Assembly: GCF_004795055.1 (NCBI RefSeq)
Contig: NZ_SSBJ01000033.1
Location: 16,987 to 80,986 of the forward strand
Length of the DNA: 64,000 nucleotides
Direction of reading: 5' to 3'
DNA from: Streptomyces sp. A1136
GTDB lineage: Bacteria > Actinomycetota > Actinomycetes > Streptomycetales > Streptomycetaceae
The notes under the pieces were generated by a model. That model ran no database searches, was not told the DNA's origin, and saw only the letters and a program-made list of their open reading frames with translations. This document shows, piece by piece, positions 23,751 through 32,741 of this stretch. A program made the translations under genes and the position numbers. The stretch's first letter is position 1; every line of letters starts with the position of its first letter.

Positions 23751-25330
23751 AGTGCGCCCTCCGTAACGAGCAGCGGCAGCGCCGCATCCCACGCGCCGCT
23801 CGGCTGCGAGAGCAGCGAGGCGTCGAAACCGACTCGGCGTAGGTCGTTGACGCAGCGCGGCAGCATGAGAGGCACCGCACGGTGCTCGTCCCACTCCGGA
23901 CGGGGCCCGAAAATCTGGTTGGTTTCCGGGCGCCCGCCCTCGCCGATCCCGGTGACTTCCAGGACGTGGGAGACGAACCGGTGCCGGTGCCCGCCGATCT
24001 TCGTCTCGTCGATCTGCCTGACGAACACGATGAAGTCGAGACCGTTCGCCGCCTGCCGGTAGGCGAGAGCCTCCGACATGTTGGCCTGCGCCAGCAGGTA
24101 CAACTCCGCGATCCGGTCGAACACGACGGAGGGATGGATGGCGTGCAGGGTGCACAGATTGCCGCCCGCCCCGTTCGTCATCGCCTGGAGCATCGCCACG
24201 ATCTCCGGGCCGCGGACCTCACCGACCACGATCCGCGTCAGCGTCATACGCAGCGCCCGATACATGAGGTCCATGAGAGAGATCTCGCCAGCGGCCTGGC
24301 CTGCGACCATCTCGCCATTGGACTCGCGGGCCTCCATCGGCACGACCTGGCGGTGATAGCCGTTCTCGTGGGCGAACAGCTCGAACTCGGTTTCCAGGGT
24401 GGCGAACCGCTCGTCCGGGTCGATCTCCCGCAGCAGCGCGCGCAGCAGCGTGGTCTTGCCCGCCGCCTGCCCGCCGACCACCATGACGTTCTTCTCCGCC
24501 CGCACACACGCCCGCAGGAACGCCTCCAAGGTGGTGTCGAGCATGCCCCGCTGCACCAGCTCGGGCAGGTCCGCGTGACGCATGCTGTGCCGGCGAATCG
24601 TGACATACGTGCCCGGGGTGACGTCGATGACCGCCTGCAAGCGCGAGCCGTCGGCCAGCCGCAGCGCAAGGAACGGGTCCGCCGTCGACAGACTCCGCTC
24701 CGCCTGGCCCGTGGTGCGCCGCGCCAGATCCCGCAGCAGTTCGCGTAGTTCCTCATCCGAATCGGCGACCGGCGCCACTTTGACCCGGCGCCCGTCGGTG
24801 AAGTCGAGCCACACGTCGGCGTACCCGTTGATGAAGATGTTCTCCACCAGGACGTTGTCCAGGTGCTGCTGGAGACGGCCGGCCCGGAACTGCAGGTCGA
24901 ACACGGCCTGGGCGATCGCGGCGTCCTCCGCCGCGCTCGTGGCCACACCACGCTTGACGGCCTCGGCGTCCGACCACACCGCCACCTGCTCATTGATCAG
25001 ATGACGACCCTGCTGCTCCTGAGCTGCCGCGCTAAGCCCCGGCCGGGCCCGCAACAGGTCGGTCAGCCGCTCCCCGACCTCCTTCTTGATCAGGCGCACC
25101 GCCATGTAGTCCACGACGGGCACGGGCGGGGGCGCCACGGGGGCGGCTACTGGCAGGCCCGGAACCGAGGCGCGGGGGTCGACCGGCCCCACCCCACCCG
25201 ACGCGCCGGGCACCGAAGGGCCGTCGGTGGCCTGGGGCACGCGGTACGGGGTGAGGCCGCGTGGGGCAGCGAGACGGGCTTCCAATGAACCGGTGACCTG
25301 AGGGTCGCTGTGCAGGGGGTTAGCGCGCAC
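23747..25330 (-). CDS. tadA: Tad pilus assembly ATPase TadA/CpaF
   Basis: A 527-residue secretion ATPase of the CpaF/VirB11 superfamily. After a Pro-rich N-terminus of about 75 residues come the N-terminal domain, Walker A GGQAAGKTTLL (about 284-294), the Asp-box-like region DPDERFATLETEFEL, Walker B IVVGEVRGPE (about 365-374) and the His box GGNLCTLHAIHPS. It powers pilus assembly from the cytoplasmic face. The GTG start lies within the end of the TadZ-like gene, so the pair are coupled. Confidence 0.92.
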   Translation of the reverse strand: MRANPLHSDPQVTGSLEARLAAPRGLTPYRVPQATDGPSVPGASGGVGPVDPRASVPGLPVAAPVAPPPVPVVDYMAVRLIKKEVGERLTDLLRARPGLSAAAQEQQGRHLINEQVAVWSDAEAVKRGVATSAAEDAAIAQAVFDLQFRAGRLQQHLDNVLVENIFINGYADVWLDFTDGRRVKVAPVADSDEELRELLRDLARRTTGQAERSLSTADPFLALRLADGSRLQAVIDVTPGTYVTIRRHSMRHADLPELVQRGMLDTTLEAFLRACVRAEKNVMVVGGQAAGKTTLLRALLREIDPDERFATLETEFELFAHENGYHRQVVPMEARESNGEMVAGQAAGEISLMDLMYRALRMTLTRIVVGEVRGPEIVAMLQAMTNGAGGNLCTLHAIHPSVVFDRIAELYLLAQANMSEALAYRQAANGLDFIVFVRQIDETKIGGHRHRFVSHVLEVTGIGEGGRPETNQIFGPRPEWDEHRAVPLMLPRCVNDLRRVGFDASLLSQPSGAWDAALPLLVTEGAL

Positions 25331-26141
25331 CGCTCACCACCCGAGCCTGCCCGCCATCGGACGGGGGCGGGGCGAGACGGGAGCGGCGGATCGCCACCAG
25401 TTCCTGGACGCGCACCGCGGCGGACCGGGCCGATCGCATCAGCTCTGAGGACTCGAATCGGCGGGGCTGTTCCGCCCCATCCGACAACACGGCCGCTTCT
25501 TTGGGCCGCCATGGCAAGACGGCCGTGACCGTGATCCCGAGATGCTTGCGGACCTCCTCCTTGGAGAACGGGCCCTCGTCCACCAGCAGCATGCCCAGCT
25601 CGGCGCTGCCATCGAGCTGTTCCCGCAGCGCGGCCAGGCGCACCTGGGCGCTCTGCAATCCCCGGAGTGTGTTGCGGGCGACGAGGAGTACCGCATCGGC
25701 CCGCTGGGCCAGCACCGCGGACGCTCCGAACGCACCTCGCCGGCCCAAGTCCACCAGCACGTCGTGGGCGTGCTCCTCGATCCCCGCGAACAGGACCGAC
25801 AGCGGCCGCCATACCGGCTCCATCGCGGAGGCGTGCGCGGGGTCGTACAGCCCGGGCAGCACCAGCCGGTCACGCGTTCCCGCGTCGGTGACGTCGACCA
25901 GCTGACGCCAAAACGCCTCACCCAACTGGCCTTGACGGGCCGCGACTGCCAGATTCCGCAGTCCGCGAGAGTTGTCGAGGGTGCCCTGCAAGGCGCCCGG
26001 CAGGATCGCCCCGCCGTCCGTGTCGGCCTCGGCCAGCACCACCCGATGCCCCTCCGGCAGGGGCCAGGTCATCAGCAGCGCCATCGCGGTCGTGGTCACC
26101 CCCGGTGCACCGAGTCCGCCCGCCAGCGCGATGACGGCCAT
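25320..26141 (-). CDS. TadZ/CpaE-like P-loop localisation protein
   Basis: A 273-residue protein of MinD/ParA-like fold: GGLGAPGVTTTAMALL is a deviant Walker A (GxxGxxVTT in place of GKGGxGKT), followed by VVLAEADTDGG and VLVDLGRRG strands. TadZ proteins position the Tad machine at the pole and often have degenerate P-loops, as here. The ATG overlaps the stop of the CpaB-like gene by one base. Confidence 0.8.
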   Translation of the reverse strand: MAVIALAGGLGAPGVTTTAMALLMTWPLPEGHRVVLAEADTDGGAILPGALQGTLDNSRGLRNLAVAARQGQLGEAFWRQLVDVTDAGTRDRLVLPGLYDPAHASAMEPVWRPLSVLFAGIEEHAHDVLVDLGRRGAFGASAVLAQRADAVLLVARNTLRGLQSAQVRLAALREQLDGSAELGMLLVDEGPFSKEEVRKHLGITVTAVLPWRPKEAAVLSDGAEQPRRFESSELMRSARSAAVRVQELVAIRRSRLAPPPSDGGQARVVSGAR

Positions 26142-26860
26142 CAGCTTCCCTCCTGCGGCGCGAGGATCAGCGCGACGGCGCCGGTCGCCACCTGGGCGGC
26201 CAGCGTCGGCCCATTCGCCGCGGGCACCGCCACATCCACCACCACAACCCCCGTCGCGGGGGCGGCCATACCCACCGCGACCACGGTCGCGGCCGAAGTC
26301 TTCGGCGCGCCAGCCGGCTCACCCGGCTTCCCCGCGCTCGCTCCCGCCTGCGCCGGGTCCGGCGTCGAGACGATCAGCACCTTCTGCCCCGGAGCCAGCC
26401 GGCTCGCCGGAAGCTGCGACGGCTTGAGCGCCACACCCACCAGCTGCTCACCTGCCTTGACCAGTGACACGGACGTGACCTGTCCCGGCGACAGCAGCGA
26501 CCCCGCCTTCAGCGCGACTGCGGCCCGCTGCCCGACCATGCCCGCCTTCTTCGCCACTGGCACCGCTTTGACCGCCGGATCCAATGCCAGCGACGCCGGA
26601 GCCAGATCGGCCTCCGTGATCGCCGCCCCAACGGGCACATCCCGGGCCACCACCAGCACAGCCGAGCGCTGCCCCGAGGCAGTGAACAACAGTGCCCCCG
26701 ACAGGCCGCCGGCCGCGATCAGCGCGACGGACAGGGCGATCAGCCCGGGACGGCGGCGCCGCTGGCGCACGACCCGGGGCGCAGCCGCCGGTTTATCGCC
26801 CGGGCCGCCGGGGCCGGGAATGGCGAGGCGGCCCGGCGCGGGCGGGGTGGTGGTGCTCAC
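26141..26860 (-). CDS. CpaB/SAF-domain pilus protein
   Basis: A 239-residue protein with a basic N-terminus, one membrane segment (GLIALSVALIAAGGLSGALLF) and an SAF domain (VVARDVPVGAAITEADLAPASLALDP...VGQRAAVALKAGSLLSPGQV) as in CpaB/RcpC. It is thought to act in the cell envelope at the pilus channel. It starts at GTG 26860 with GGAGG eight bases upstream. The frame to 27112 extends into the next gene and is rejected. Confidence 0.85.
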   Translation of the reverse strand: MSTTTPPAPGRLAIPGPGGPGDKPAAAPRVVRQRRRRPGLIALSVALIAAGGLSGALLFTASGQRSAVLVVARDVPVGAAITEADLAPASLALDPAVKAVPVAKKAGMVGQRAAVALKAGSLLSPGQVTSVSLVKAGEQLVGVALKPSQLPASRLAPGQKVLIVSTPDPAQAGASAGKPGEPAGAPKTSAATVVAVGMAAPATGVVVVDVAVPAANGPTLAAQVATGAVALILAPQEGS

Positions 26861-26928
26861 GTGCTGTGCCTCCAGAAAGAGCGGAAGAAGGGGTGGCGGG
26901 AGGATGGTGTGGGCTGCGAACGGGGCCG

Positions 26929-27789
26929 CTATTGACCGACGACCTGGAGCTCTCCGACCGATACCGTGAACGGTGTCTGGCGGACCTCGGTCAGCCGGCC
27001 GCTCTGTCCGCCGCCGGTCACCGCCCAGTTCACCGTCCACGTGGCGGTCGCCGTGCCCTGATACCGGGCGCCGGACTGGCCGGCCGACGTCGCGCTGTAG
27101 CGATGACCACAATCCGGCGAGGGCGTCATCCCACGCGCCGCCGTGTACGGGGTCCCCGGACCCGAGCAGGTCACGGTCGTCCCGTCACCCATATTCCAGG
27201 CAACCGACGAGACCGTGGCGGTGGCCGTCACCGTGATACCGCCCGCCGACGCGGACGCGGTGTTCGGCCCCCACGTCGTCGGGCTCTGACTCACCCACAT
27301 CCACAACGGCACCCCGACCGTGTAGGTGCCATCGGACCTCGGACTGGCGATCGCCGGGCCCGCCAGGAGCATGCTGTCCACGGCCTGTTGAGCCAGGACG
27401 GCTGGATCGACCGTGGTTGCCGCAGGGTCCGCCGACCACTCCGTGGTGATTACGTTGTATCCGTCCACCGATTCGGTCCAGGCGCATTGCTTGCGGTAGA
27501 CCGCGCCGTCGCCGGGCTGGTGCCCCTCCCACGCCGCGCTCCCGGTGGGGGGCTGAGGATCCAGAAGAGTTCGAGTGCACGCCCACCGTGGTGGAGGTCC
27601 GTCACCGCCGCTCCCGCCCTTTGGCCCGCCGGTGCCCGGGTTGCCGTCACGACCAGGCTTTTCCGCGCAAACCGTGACGTACTTGTTCTTTCCGGCGCAG
27701 ATACCGCCATCAGCCAGGGCTGGCTCGGTCAGAGCGATCGACGCCACGACGACCATAGGGATCCCCACGGCTGCTGAGCGCCTCAGCAT
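26929..27789 (-). CDS. Secreted beta-rich protein of the Tad operon
   Basis: A 286-residue protein with a Sec-type signal peptide (MLRRSAAVGIPMVVVASIALTE..ALA), a Gly/Pro-rich stretch, and a beta-rich C-terminal half with PKD-like features (SVAWNMGDGTTVTC, ATATWTVNWAV) and several Cys pairs. The ATG at 27789 overlaps the stop of the lipoprotein gene. Proteins like this accompany actinobacterial Tad loci and may be adhesive or pore-lining; I cannot say which. Confidence 0.72.
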   Translation of the reverse strand: MLRRSAAVGIPMVVVASIALTEPALADGGICAGKNKYVTVCAEKPGRDGNPGTGGPKGGSGGDGPPPRWACTRTLLDPQPPTGSAAWEGHQPGDGAVYRKQCAWTESVDGYNVITTEWSADPAATTVDPAVLAQQAVDSMLLAGPAIASPRSDGTYTVGVPLWMWVSQSPTTWGPNTASASAGGITVTATATVSSVAWNMGDGTTVTCSGPGTPYTAARGMTPSPDCGHRYSATSAGQSGARYQGTATATWTVNWAVTGGGQSGRLTEVRQTPFTVSVGELQVVGQ

Positions 27790-28388
27790 CTTCTGTCCCC
27801 GTCCGGAGTCATCTTGACCACCATCCACTGTCCCGCCCACAGTTCGGTCTCGGCGACGGCGACGTAACGCAGCGGCTGTTCAGGGGGGTAGGGCTGAACC
27901 TTGCCGGTTGCACGATCGACGGTCTGCCAGGTCGAGAGGTCGAGACAGTCAGTGATCGTGATGCCGGGATGCTCGCCAGCCATGTTCACCGCCGTCACCT
28001 CGGGGCGGTGTCCAGGACTGCCCTTGGTTACCGTGCCAGCCTTGCGCATGTTGGCGAGATCGGTAAGCGCATCGTTCAGGGCGGTCTTCGCTGCAAAGTT
28101 GACCAATTTCGTGTCTTTCTCAGTGCCCGTTTCATACGCCTTGACGGACTCCGTCCAAAACCCGCTGTAGGCAGCGAGAGCTTTCGATTTTTCGGCGGCC
28201 TGGGGGTCGGTGGAGGCGCTTGGCGAGGTGCTCAAACCCGGCCTCGGGGTCGATGCCTTGTCTTCCTTGGCATCCGACGTGCAGCCGGCCGTGAGGACCG
28301 CGACGGTCGCGGTGACGGCGGTGACGGCGGTGGCCGCGAGCAGCCGGCGGCGCGCGGTGTGGGTCTGGTGCTGTCGTGCCGTTGTCAC
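27783..28388 (-). CDS. Lipoprotein, first gene of the Tad operon
   Basis: A 201-residue lipoprotein. A basic N-terminus (twin-Arg-like ARRRLLAAT) and hydrophobic stretch end in the lipobox LTAGC (Cys about 36), followed by a Ser/Thr/Pro tether and a soluble domain of Tad-associated type with AAYSGFWTESVKAYETG and DCLDLSTWQTVDRATG. The GTG at 28388 follows GAGGAG seven bases upstream. It opens the twelve-gene Tad operon. Confidence 0.82.
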   Translation of the reverse strand: MTTARQHQTHTARRRLLAATAVTAVTATVAVLTAGCTSDAKEDKASTPRPGLSTSPSASTDPQAAEKSKALAAYSGFWTESVKAYETGTEKDTKLVNFAAKTALNDALTDLANMRKAGTVTKGSPGHRPEVTAVNMAGEHPGITITDCLDLSTWQTVDRATGKVQPYPPEQPLRYVAVAETELWAGQWMVVKMTPDGDRRC

Positions 28389-29047
28389 GGAGATCTCCTC
28401 GGTGGTCACCTCGTGGGCGGGCGGGCAGAGCGGCCCACCCAAGCCGCTTCATCGCTGCTGCAACGTGTTTGCCTCGTCATGCTCCGTTGTATAGCGCACC
28501 CTACGATGACAACGACAAAGCTCCTACGGGGTTGTTGGGTCTCGGTGAGCGGAGTGACTACGTCCTCATTTAACGAAAGAACATGCGTGGAATGCCTCTC
28601 TGGACTTGCTCTTTACTGCAGTAATCGTCGGTTCCAGTACTCACCGGTTCACTCACCACCGTCCGCCGCTCGGGGTAACGATCACGTTCCGGCTGGTCAC
28701 CCACCACTCACCAGACCCTCCTTCAGGCTGGGCGCCGTCAGCGCGTGACGAGCGCAGGCCACCCCGTCCGAGGCGTCCTTCGGAGACCTCTTCGATGAGA
28801 GCTGTCACGGATTTTTTGGCCGTGTCAGGACCGTCGGTCGGCTGGTTCGAGGTCTCCTCACCGCACCAGGCGATCGTCATCGTCTGGTTCTACCGGCTGG
28901 ACGGATCAGCTCCGCCATCCGCATCTTGGGATCTTGGCCCCACCCCCCATCTCTCAAGCTCCACTTTCACCAGTCGCGTGCACACGGTAGGACGGCCCTG
29001 TAAGACTTGGTCGTTCGATTCGCGGCGGCACTCCAGGGGGATGGCAC
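28389..29047. other. Upstream region of the Tad operon
   Basis: The region has lower G+C than its surroundings. It carries CTCACC repeats (28639-28712, listed separately). A 75-codon minus-strand frame (28653-28880, starting MTIAWCGEETSNQPTDGPDT) has a natural-looking composition but no good ribosome site. A 44-codon frame behind GGAGG near 28725 is another weak candidate. I cannot confirm either. Confidence 0.4.
28639..28712. promoter_or_regulatory. CTCACC repeats matching the conjugation-operon palindrome
   Basis: ACTCACCGGTTCACTCACC continues with ACC (28639-28660). It matches the right-hand part of the 26-bp palindrome at 61400-61425 (TCACCGGTGACTCACCAC) except for one inserted base. A further GGTCACCCACCACTCACC lies at 28695-28712. 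They stand 250-320 bp upstream of the first Tad gene. A shared regulator is possible; this is inference from sequence likeness. Confidence 0.4.
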
Positions 29048-29845
29048 TTGAGCACGACACGAGGGCACTACAGGGCCCGGTCAGAGGGGAAAGGCGCCCC
29101 GGCCATCGGCGCACTGGCTGTGGGCATCATCTGGGTTTTCTTCTTCGGAAACGAGAAGACTGCCGAGACGGCGCCCACGCCCTGGTGGGCTTGGGCCATT
29201 TTCGCGGTCGCCCTCGTGATGATTGCAACCGGCCTCTGCTACTACCTTTGGACCCGGATCAAGCGGGAGCGTGCCGAGCTCCAAGCCACGCAGGACGCTG
29301 CCGAACGGCAACAGATAGAAGACGCCCAAAGGCTCACCCAGCTCAAGATCGTCACGCCGCTGGCCACCCTCCTGGAACTGAATCAGACCCAGATTGATGA
29401 ATACCACCGGATCGCTACCGACCAGGCTGACAGATCCTTCCGCTCCTCCCAGCGCGCCATGGCCATCGGTCTGCTGATCATCATCGGATGCGCGGCCGCA
29501 GGGTTGTATTTCCAGAACGCCCAGGTCAAAATCTTCGTCGGATCAATCGCTGGCGTCGCCGCCGGACTCTCGGCCTTTCTGAACCGGACGTACCTTCACA
29601 TGTACGGACAGACCTTGAGTCAGCTCAACCGCTACTTCGAGCAGCCGGTGCTGACCGGGTATTACCTCACCGCCGAACGCCTGGCCCAAGACCTGAAGGA
29701 CGACCCGGAGAGCGAGATGCGCCGCCGCATCATCGACCAAGTTCTCCAAGCGAGCGCAAAGATGAACGGCGTCCCAGAAGTCGAGATGCCGCAACCAGAG
29801 CAACCGCAAGTGATGCCCAGACGGATGAGAAGGCGCAAGCGATAG
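29048..29845 (+). CDS. TRADD-N-associated two-TM domain membrane protein
   Basis: A 265-residue protein with two N-terminal membrane helices (about 18-35 and 45-68), a charged coiled-coil stretch (TRIKRERAELQATQDAAERQ), and the signature block LELNQTQIDEYHRIATDQAD, then two more membrane helices (about 138-178) and GLSAFLNRTYLHMYGQTLSQLNRYF. This matches the TRADD-N-associated membrane domain found beside bacterial NLR-like and other conflict proteins. The start is TTG with GGGGGAT upstream. No partner effector is adjacent, so here it is an orphan. Confidence 0.68.
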   Translation: MSTTRGHYRARSEGKGAPAIGALAVGIIWVFFFGNEKTAETAPTPWWAWAIFAVALVMIATGLCYYLWTRIKRERAELQATQDAAERQQIEDAQRLTQLKIVTPLATLLELNQTQIDEYHRIATDQADRSFRSSQRAMAIGLLIIIGCAAAGLYFQNAQVKIFVGSIAGVAAGLSAFLNRTYLHMYGQTLSQLNRYFEQPVLTGYYLTAERLAQDLKDDPESEMRRRIIDQVLQASAKMNGVPEVEMPQPEQPQVMPRRMRRRKR

Positions 29846-30605
29846 AAGGCCATCTGCTCCAGGTCTTGGGACTCGACCAACCGGCATTCGACACGGCGTG
29901 AGACAGCAGCCCAGGGCTTCACCGGTTCAGCTGAATCCCGCCGTGGACGTGGACCCGTTCCCCGGCGTCCCGAAGGTAACCAAAAAGTGCGTCCCGTGTA
30001 TCAACGGCGCCCGACCTCGGGGCTGTGTCACATCCACGACCCCGCGGTGCAGTGCCGGGCCCGCAATTTCAAGCGTGCCGTGCGCTCGGTCGCCACCGGC
30101 GGCGGGACCTGTCAGATCCCTGTGGGCGGCCGAGGGTCTGTTCGCCGAGCTACCCGGCCTTGGCCAGGACATAGGGGCTCCGGCATCGACGACTGCATAA
30201 CAGGGCGGTTATGTACGGGAGGCCGTCGAACGGGCTCTCGGCTTATCCGCGAGTTTCAAGCCAGGAGGAGAGCCCGCGTTCGAGAAGCCACCCACCGGCC
30301 TCGGTGGGGGCCGGTGGGCTGGCTCGGGCTCTCAGAACGGGACTCGGTCGACTGGTCACTCATACCGGCTCGGTGTCGCCTGCGGTGGTGGCCGTCGTGC
30401 TTGGGCGGCCCGGCCTGGAGCCGTCGGTTGGCGTCCGTCGCAGGGCTCGGGTGCGGTGTTTCCCAGAGCAACGTGAGGCTGGAGTATTCGTGGACGATGC
30501 CAGTCTCCACAGGAACTCCCGGTGGGTGAACTGGCGTATCAGGTCTTGTGCTCGGCCTGGGCGCGATAGTTGGTGCGTTCGGCCGCACTCATCGACCCGT
30601 ACGGC
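29846..30605. other. Gene-poor stretch with a nested hairpin
   Basis: Several frames are open on both strands but none has a convincing ribosome site or recognisable motif. The only clear structure is the nested inverted repeat at 30268-30333. The stretch ends where the broken Replic_Relax copy begins. Confidence 0.5.
30268..30333. repeat. Nested inverted repeat (two-stage hairpin)
   Basis: Inner arms CCCACCGGCC (30291-30300) and GGCCGGTGGG (30309-30318) are perfect with an 8-base loop. Outer arms GAGAGCCCG (30268-30276) and CGGGCTCTC (30325-30333) are also perfect. The inner stem could end transcription of the TRADD-N gene or of the broken genes to the right. A role as a transposon end or transfer-origin structure is also possible. 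Confidence 0.5.
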
Positions 30606-30615
30606 TGGGGAACTT

Positions 30616-32185
30616 TCACAGTTCGGTCCAGCCGCGGGATTCGGCGTCGCCGGCGAGCGGTGTCCACACTTTGGCGTGGGGGCCTTGGGTTTCGATGTCT
30701 TCGAGGGTGGCGGCGCCGAGGGGGACGTGTGCGGCGAGCTGACGGACCAAGTCGTGGGTGGCGGTCATGTGCCGCAGGTCTGTGATCCGGTGGGTGAGGG
30801 TGGGGCGGGGGCCCCTATGGGTTTCGTCAACCCGTCGGGGCGGGCTGGGGTTCGTAGAACGTGCCGTCGCGAAGCATGGCGAAGAGCACGTCGGCTCGTC
30901 GTCTGGCGAGGCAAAGGAGGGCTTGGGTGTGGTGCTTTCCTTGTCTGATCTTCTTGTCGGAGTAGGTGCGGGAGGCCGGATCGGCCAGGGCGGCGAACGC
31001 GGAGAGGAAGAAGGCGCGTTTGAGCTGCTTGTTTCCGCGTCGGGATGGTTGTTCGCCGCGGATCGAAGAGCCTGAGCTGCGGGTCGCCGGGGCGAGGCCG
31101 GCGTAGGCGGCGAGGTGGGCGGCGGACGGGAAGCTGGATCCGTCGCCGACGTCGATAAGCCGGTCCTGACGCCGATTCCCGGCATGGACGTCAGGACCTT
31201 GGAAAGAGGGTGGGACTCCAGCAGTTCCTCGATCCTCGCGGCGAGGAGTTTCCGCTGGTCAAGCACGGCCTTGAGCGATCCGGCGAGACTGGGAACGATC
31301 AGTGCGGCCGCGTCCGTGCCGGGAACGACGACGGTCTGCTCGTCCAGCGCGGTAAAGATGTCCTCGACGAGTCGCTCGGCCATCCGCGGTGCCTTCGGAC
31401 GTATCAGCGTGATCAGTCGACGGCGTCCTGCCTTGCGGATCTGGGCCGGAGAACCGAACTGATCGAGGAGCTTGAGCACGGCAGGGTGCTGCACTCTCGG
31501 GCCCAAGACCCGCTCCAGCGACGGGTGGATCTGCGTGAGCAGGCCCCGCAGGCGATTGCTGATGCGGGTCGCTTCGCCGGCCCCTTCTTCCCAGCCGGGG
31601 TGACGGCGGTGGCGTGGTGTTCGCCCTTCCCGACGTCCAGGCCGAGGAAAGCACCGATCTCACTGACGTCGATCACGCGTGTCCTCCGGTCGTCCTCCTG
31701 CCCGGCCGTCCCACGGCACCGATCGCCACATCCACATTACGAAGAGCCTACCGACCTGCGGAAAGGCCGGCGGTCATGCCCCTAATCAGCGGTCTGTCGA
31801 TGCCTCCGAAGCCGGTGACACCACCCCCCAGGCCATACGTTCGACAGGGGGAGAAAGTCATGCCAACTCCGGAGGCCGGGCGCCCCATTGCGGGGCCACC
31901 AAGAAGGTAATGGGGGGCTCCGGTGAGGATGAACAGGATGCGTGGGAAGCGGGGGTAGGTGCGTTGCCAGGCGAGCATGGCTGCTTGGTCGGCGACGGTT
32001 CCGCGCCTGCCGATCGGTTGGGGGGTGTAGTCGTGGAAGCGTGCGTAGGTGATGAGTTTTCGGGCGAGGCGTTCGCTGCTCATGGTGGCTCGGTCGATTT
32101 CGACGAAGGCTCGGTATTGCAGACGCCGGGGTCGGGTGGCGGTGTAGTGGAGTACGGCGTCGGCGATGAGCCGGTCTTCGCCTCC
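30616..32185 (-). pseudogene. Second Replic_Relax copy, split by IS110 and truncated
   Basis: Bases 30616-30811 encode the C-terminal 65 residues (HRITDLRHM...LEDIETQGPHAKVWTPLAG), nearly identical to the intact gene at 48564-49469. Bases 31912-32185 encode the preceding segment (GGEDRLIADAVLHYTATRPR...RFPRILFILTGAP). The two pieces are separated by about 1.1 kb of IS110 sequence inserted in a run of G. The N-terminal 130 residues are missing: similarity to the intact copy ends at 32185, where an ECF sigma-factor gene of opposite direction begins. Confidence 0.85.
30812..31911 (-). mobile_element. Decayed IS110-family element
   Basis: The minus strand carries an IS110-type transposase in pieces. 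MIDVSEIGAFLGLDVGKGEH (from 31676) is the N-terminal DEDD start. It jumps after PAGKKGP to GEATRISNRLRGLLTQIHPSLE in another frame (about 100 codons lost), continues to SMPGIGVRTG, shifts frame again into the Transposase_20 end (HLAAYAGLAPATR..., RGNKQLKRAFFLSAFAALAD) and stops at 30827. Boundaries are set by comparison with the uninterrupted copy at 48.7 kb: the flanks share a run of five or six G. It cannot be active by itself. Confidence 0.8.
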
Positions 32186-32741
32186 GGTGACGTGGAGGCG
32201 CTCACCGCCCTGGTGTACGGCTCGCACCCGCACGTGCGCCGGTTCGCGCACGCTGTGCGCCACACCCCAGGGCTCCGAGGACGCCGCCCAGGAAGCGCTG
32301 ATCGTCCTCTACCGCAAGATCGGCATGCTGCGTGCCTCCGGGGCGCTGGCGTCATGGATGTTCCGCATCGTCCGCAACGAATGCCTGCGCCGCACCCGCG
32401 CACTGCTGCCCCGGGGATCGACCACCTGGGGCCGCGGCGGATACGGCCGGTACGACGAGCCGGACGGGCACGAGGCGTCCGGAGGCAGCGTACGGCCCGC
32501 TGAGGACGACGTACTGCTACGCCTTGAAGCCGAGCGCGTCGGGGCCGCAGTCGCCGTCCTACCCCCCGACCAGCGGCGGGTGCTGGTGCGGGACATCCAG
32601 GGCCTGCCCGGCCATGCCGTCGCCGACCGGCTGGGGTAAGCACCGCGGCGATGAAGTCCCGCCTGTACCGAGCCCGTTCGTTGGTACGCGAGGCACTGGG
32701 TGAGGAACCGGCACACGCGAGGGGAGGTGACGATGGCACCT
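32186..32741 (+). pseudogene. ECF sigma factor, truncated and frameshifted
   Basis: The pieces read DVEALTALVYGSHPHVRRFAH (region 2.1), then after a shift near 32255 SEDAAQEALIVLYRKIGM and ASWMFRIVRNECLRR (region 2), and LRLEAERVGAAVAVLPPDQRRVLVRDIQGLPGHAVADRLG (region 4). A single base missing from GGGGTAAG at about 32636 then creates a stop. The continuation STAAMKSRLYRARSLVREAL is found in the next frame. The 5' end is cut off by the Replic_Relax remnant. Two frameshifts and lost first codons make it a pseudogene. Confidence 0.78.
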
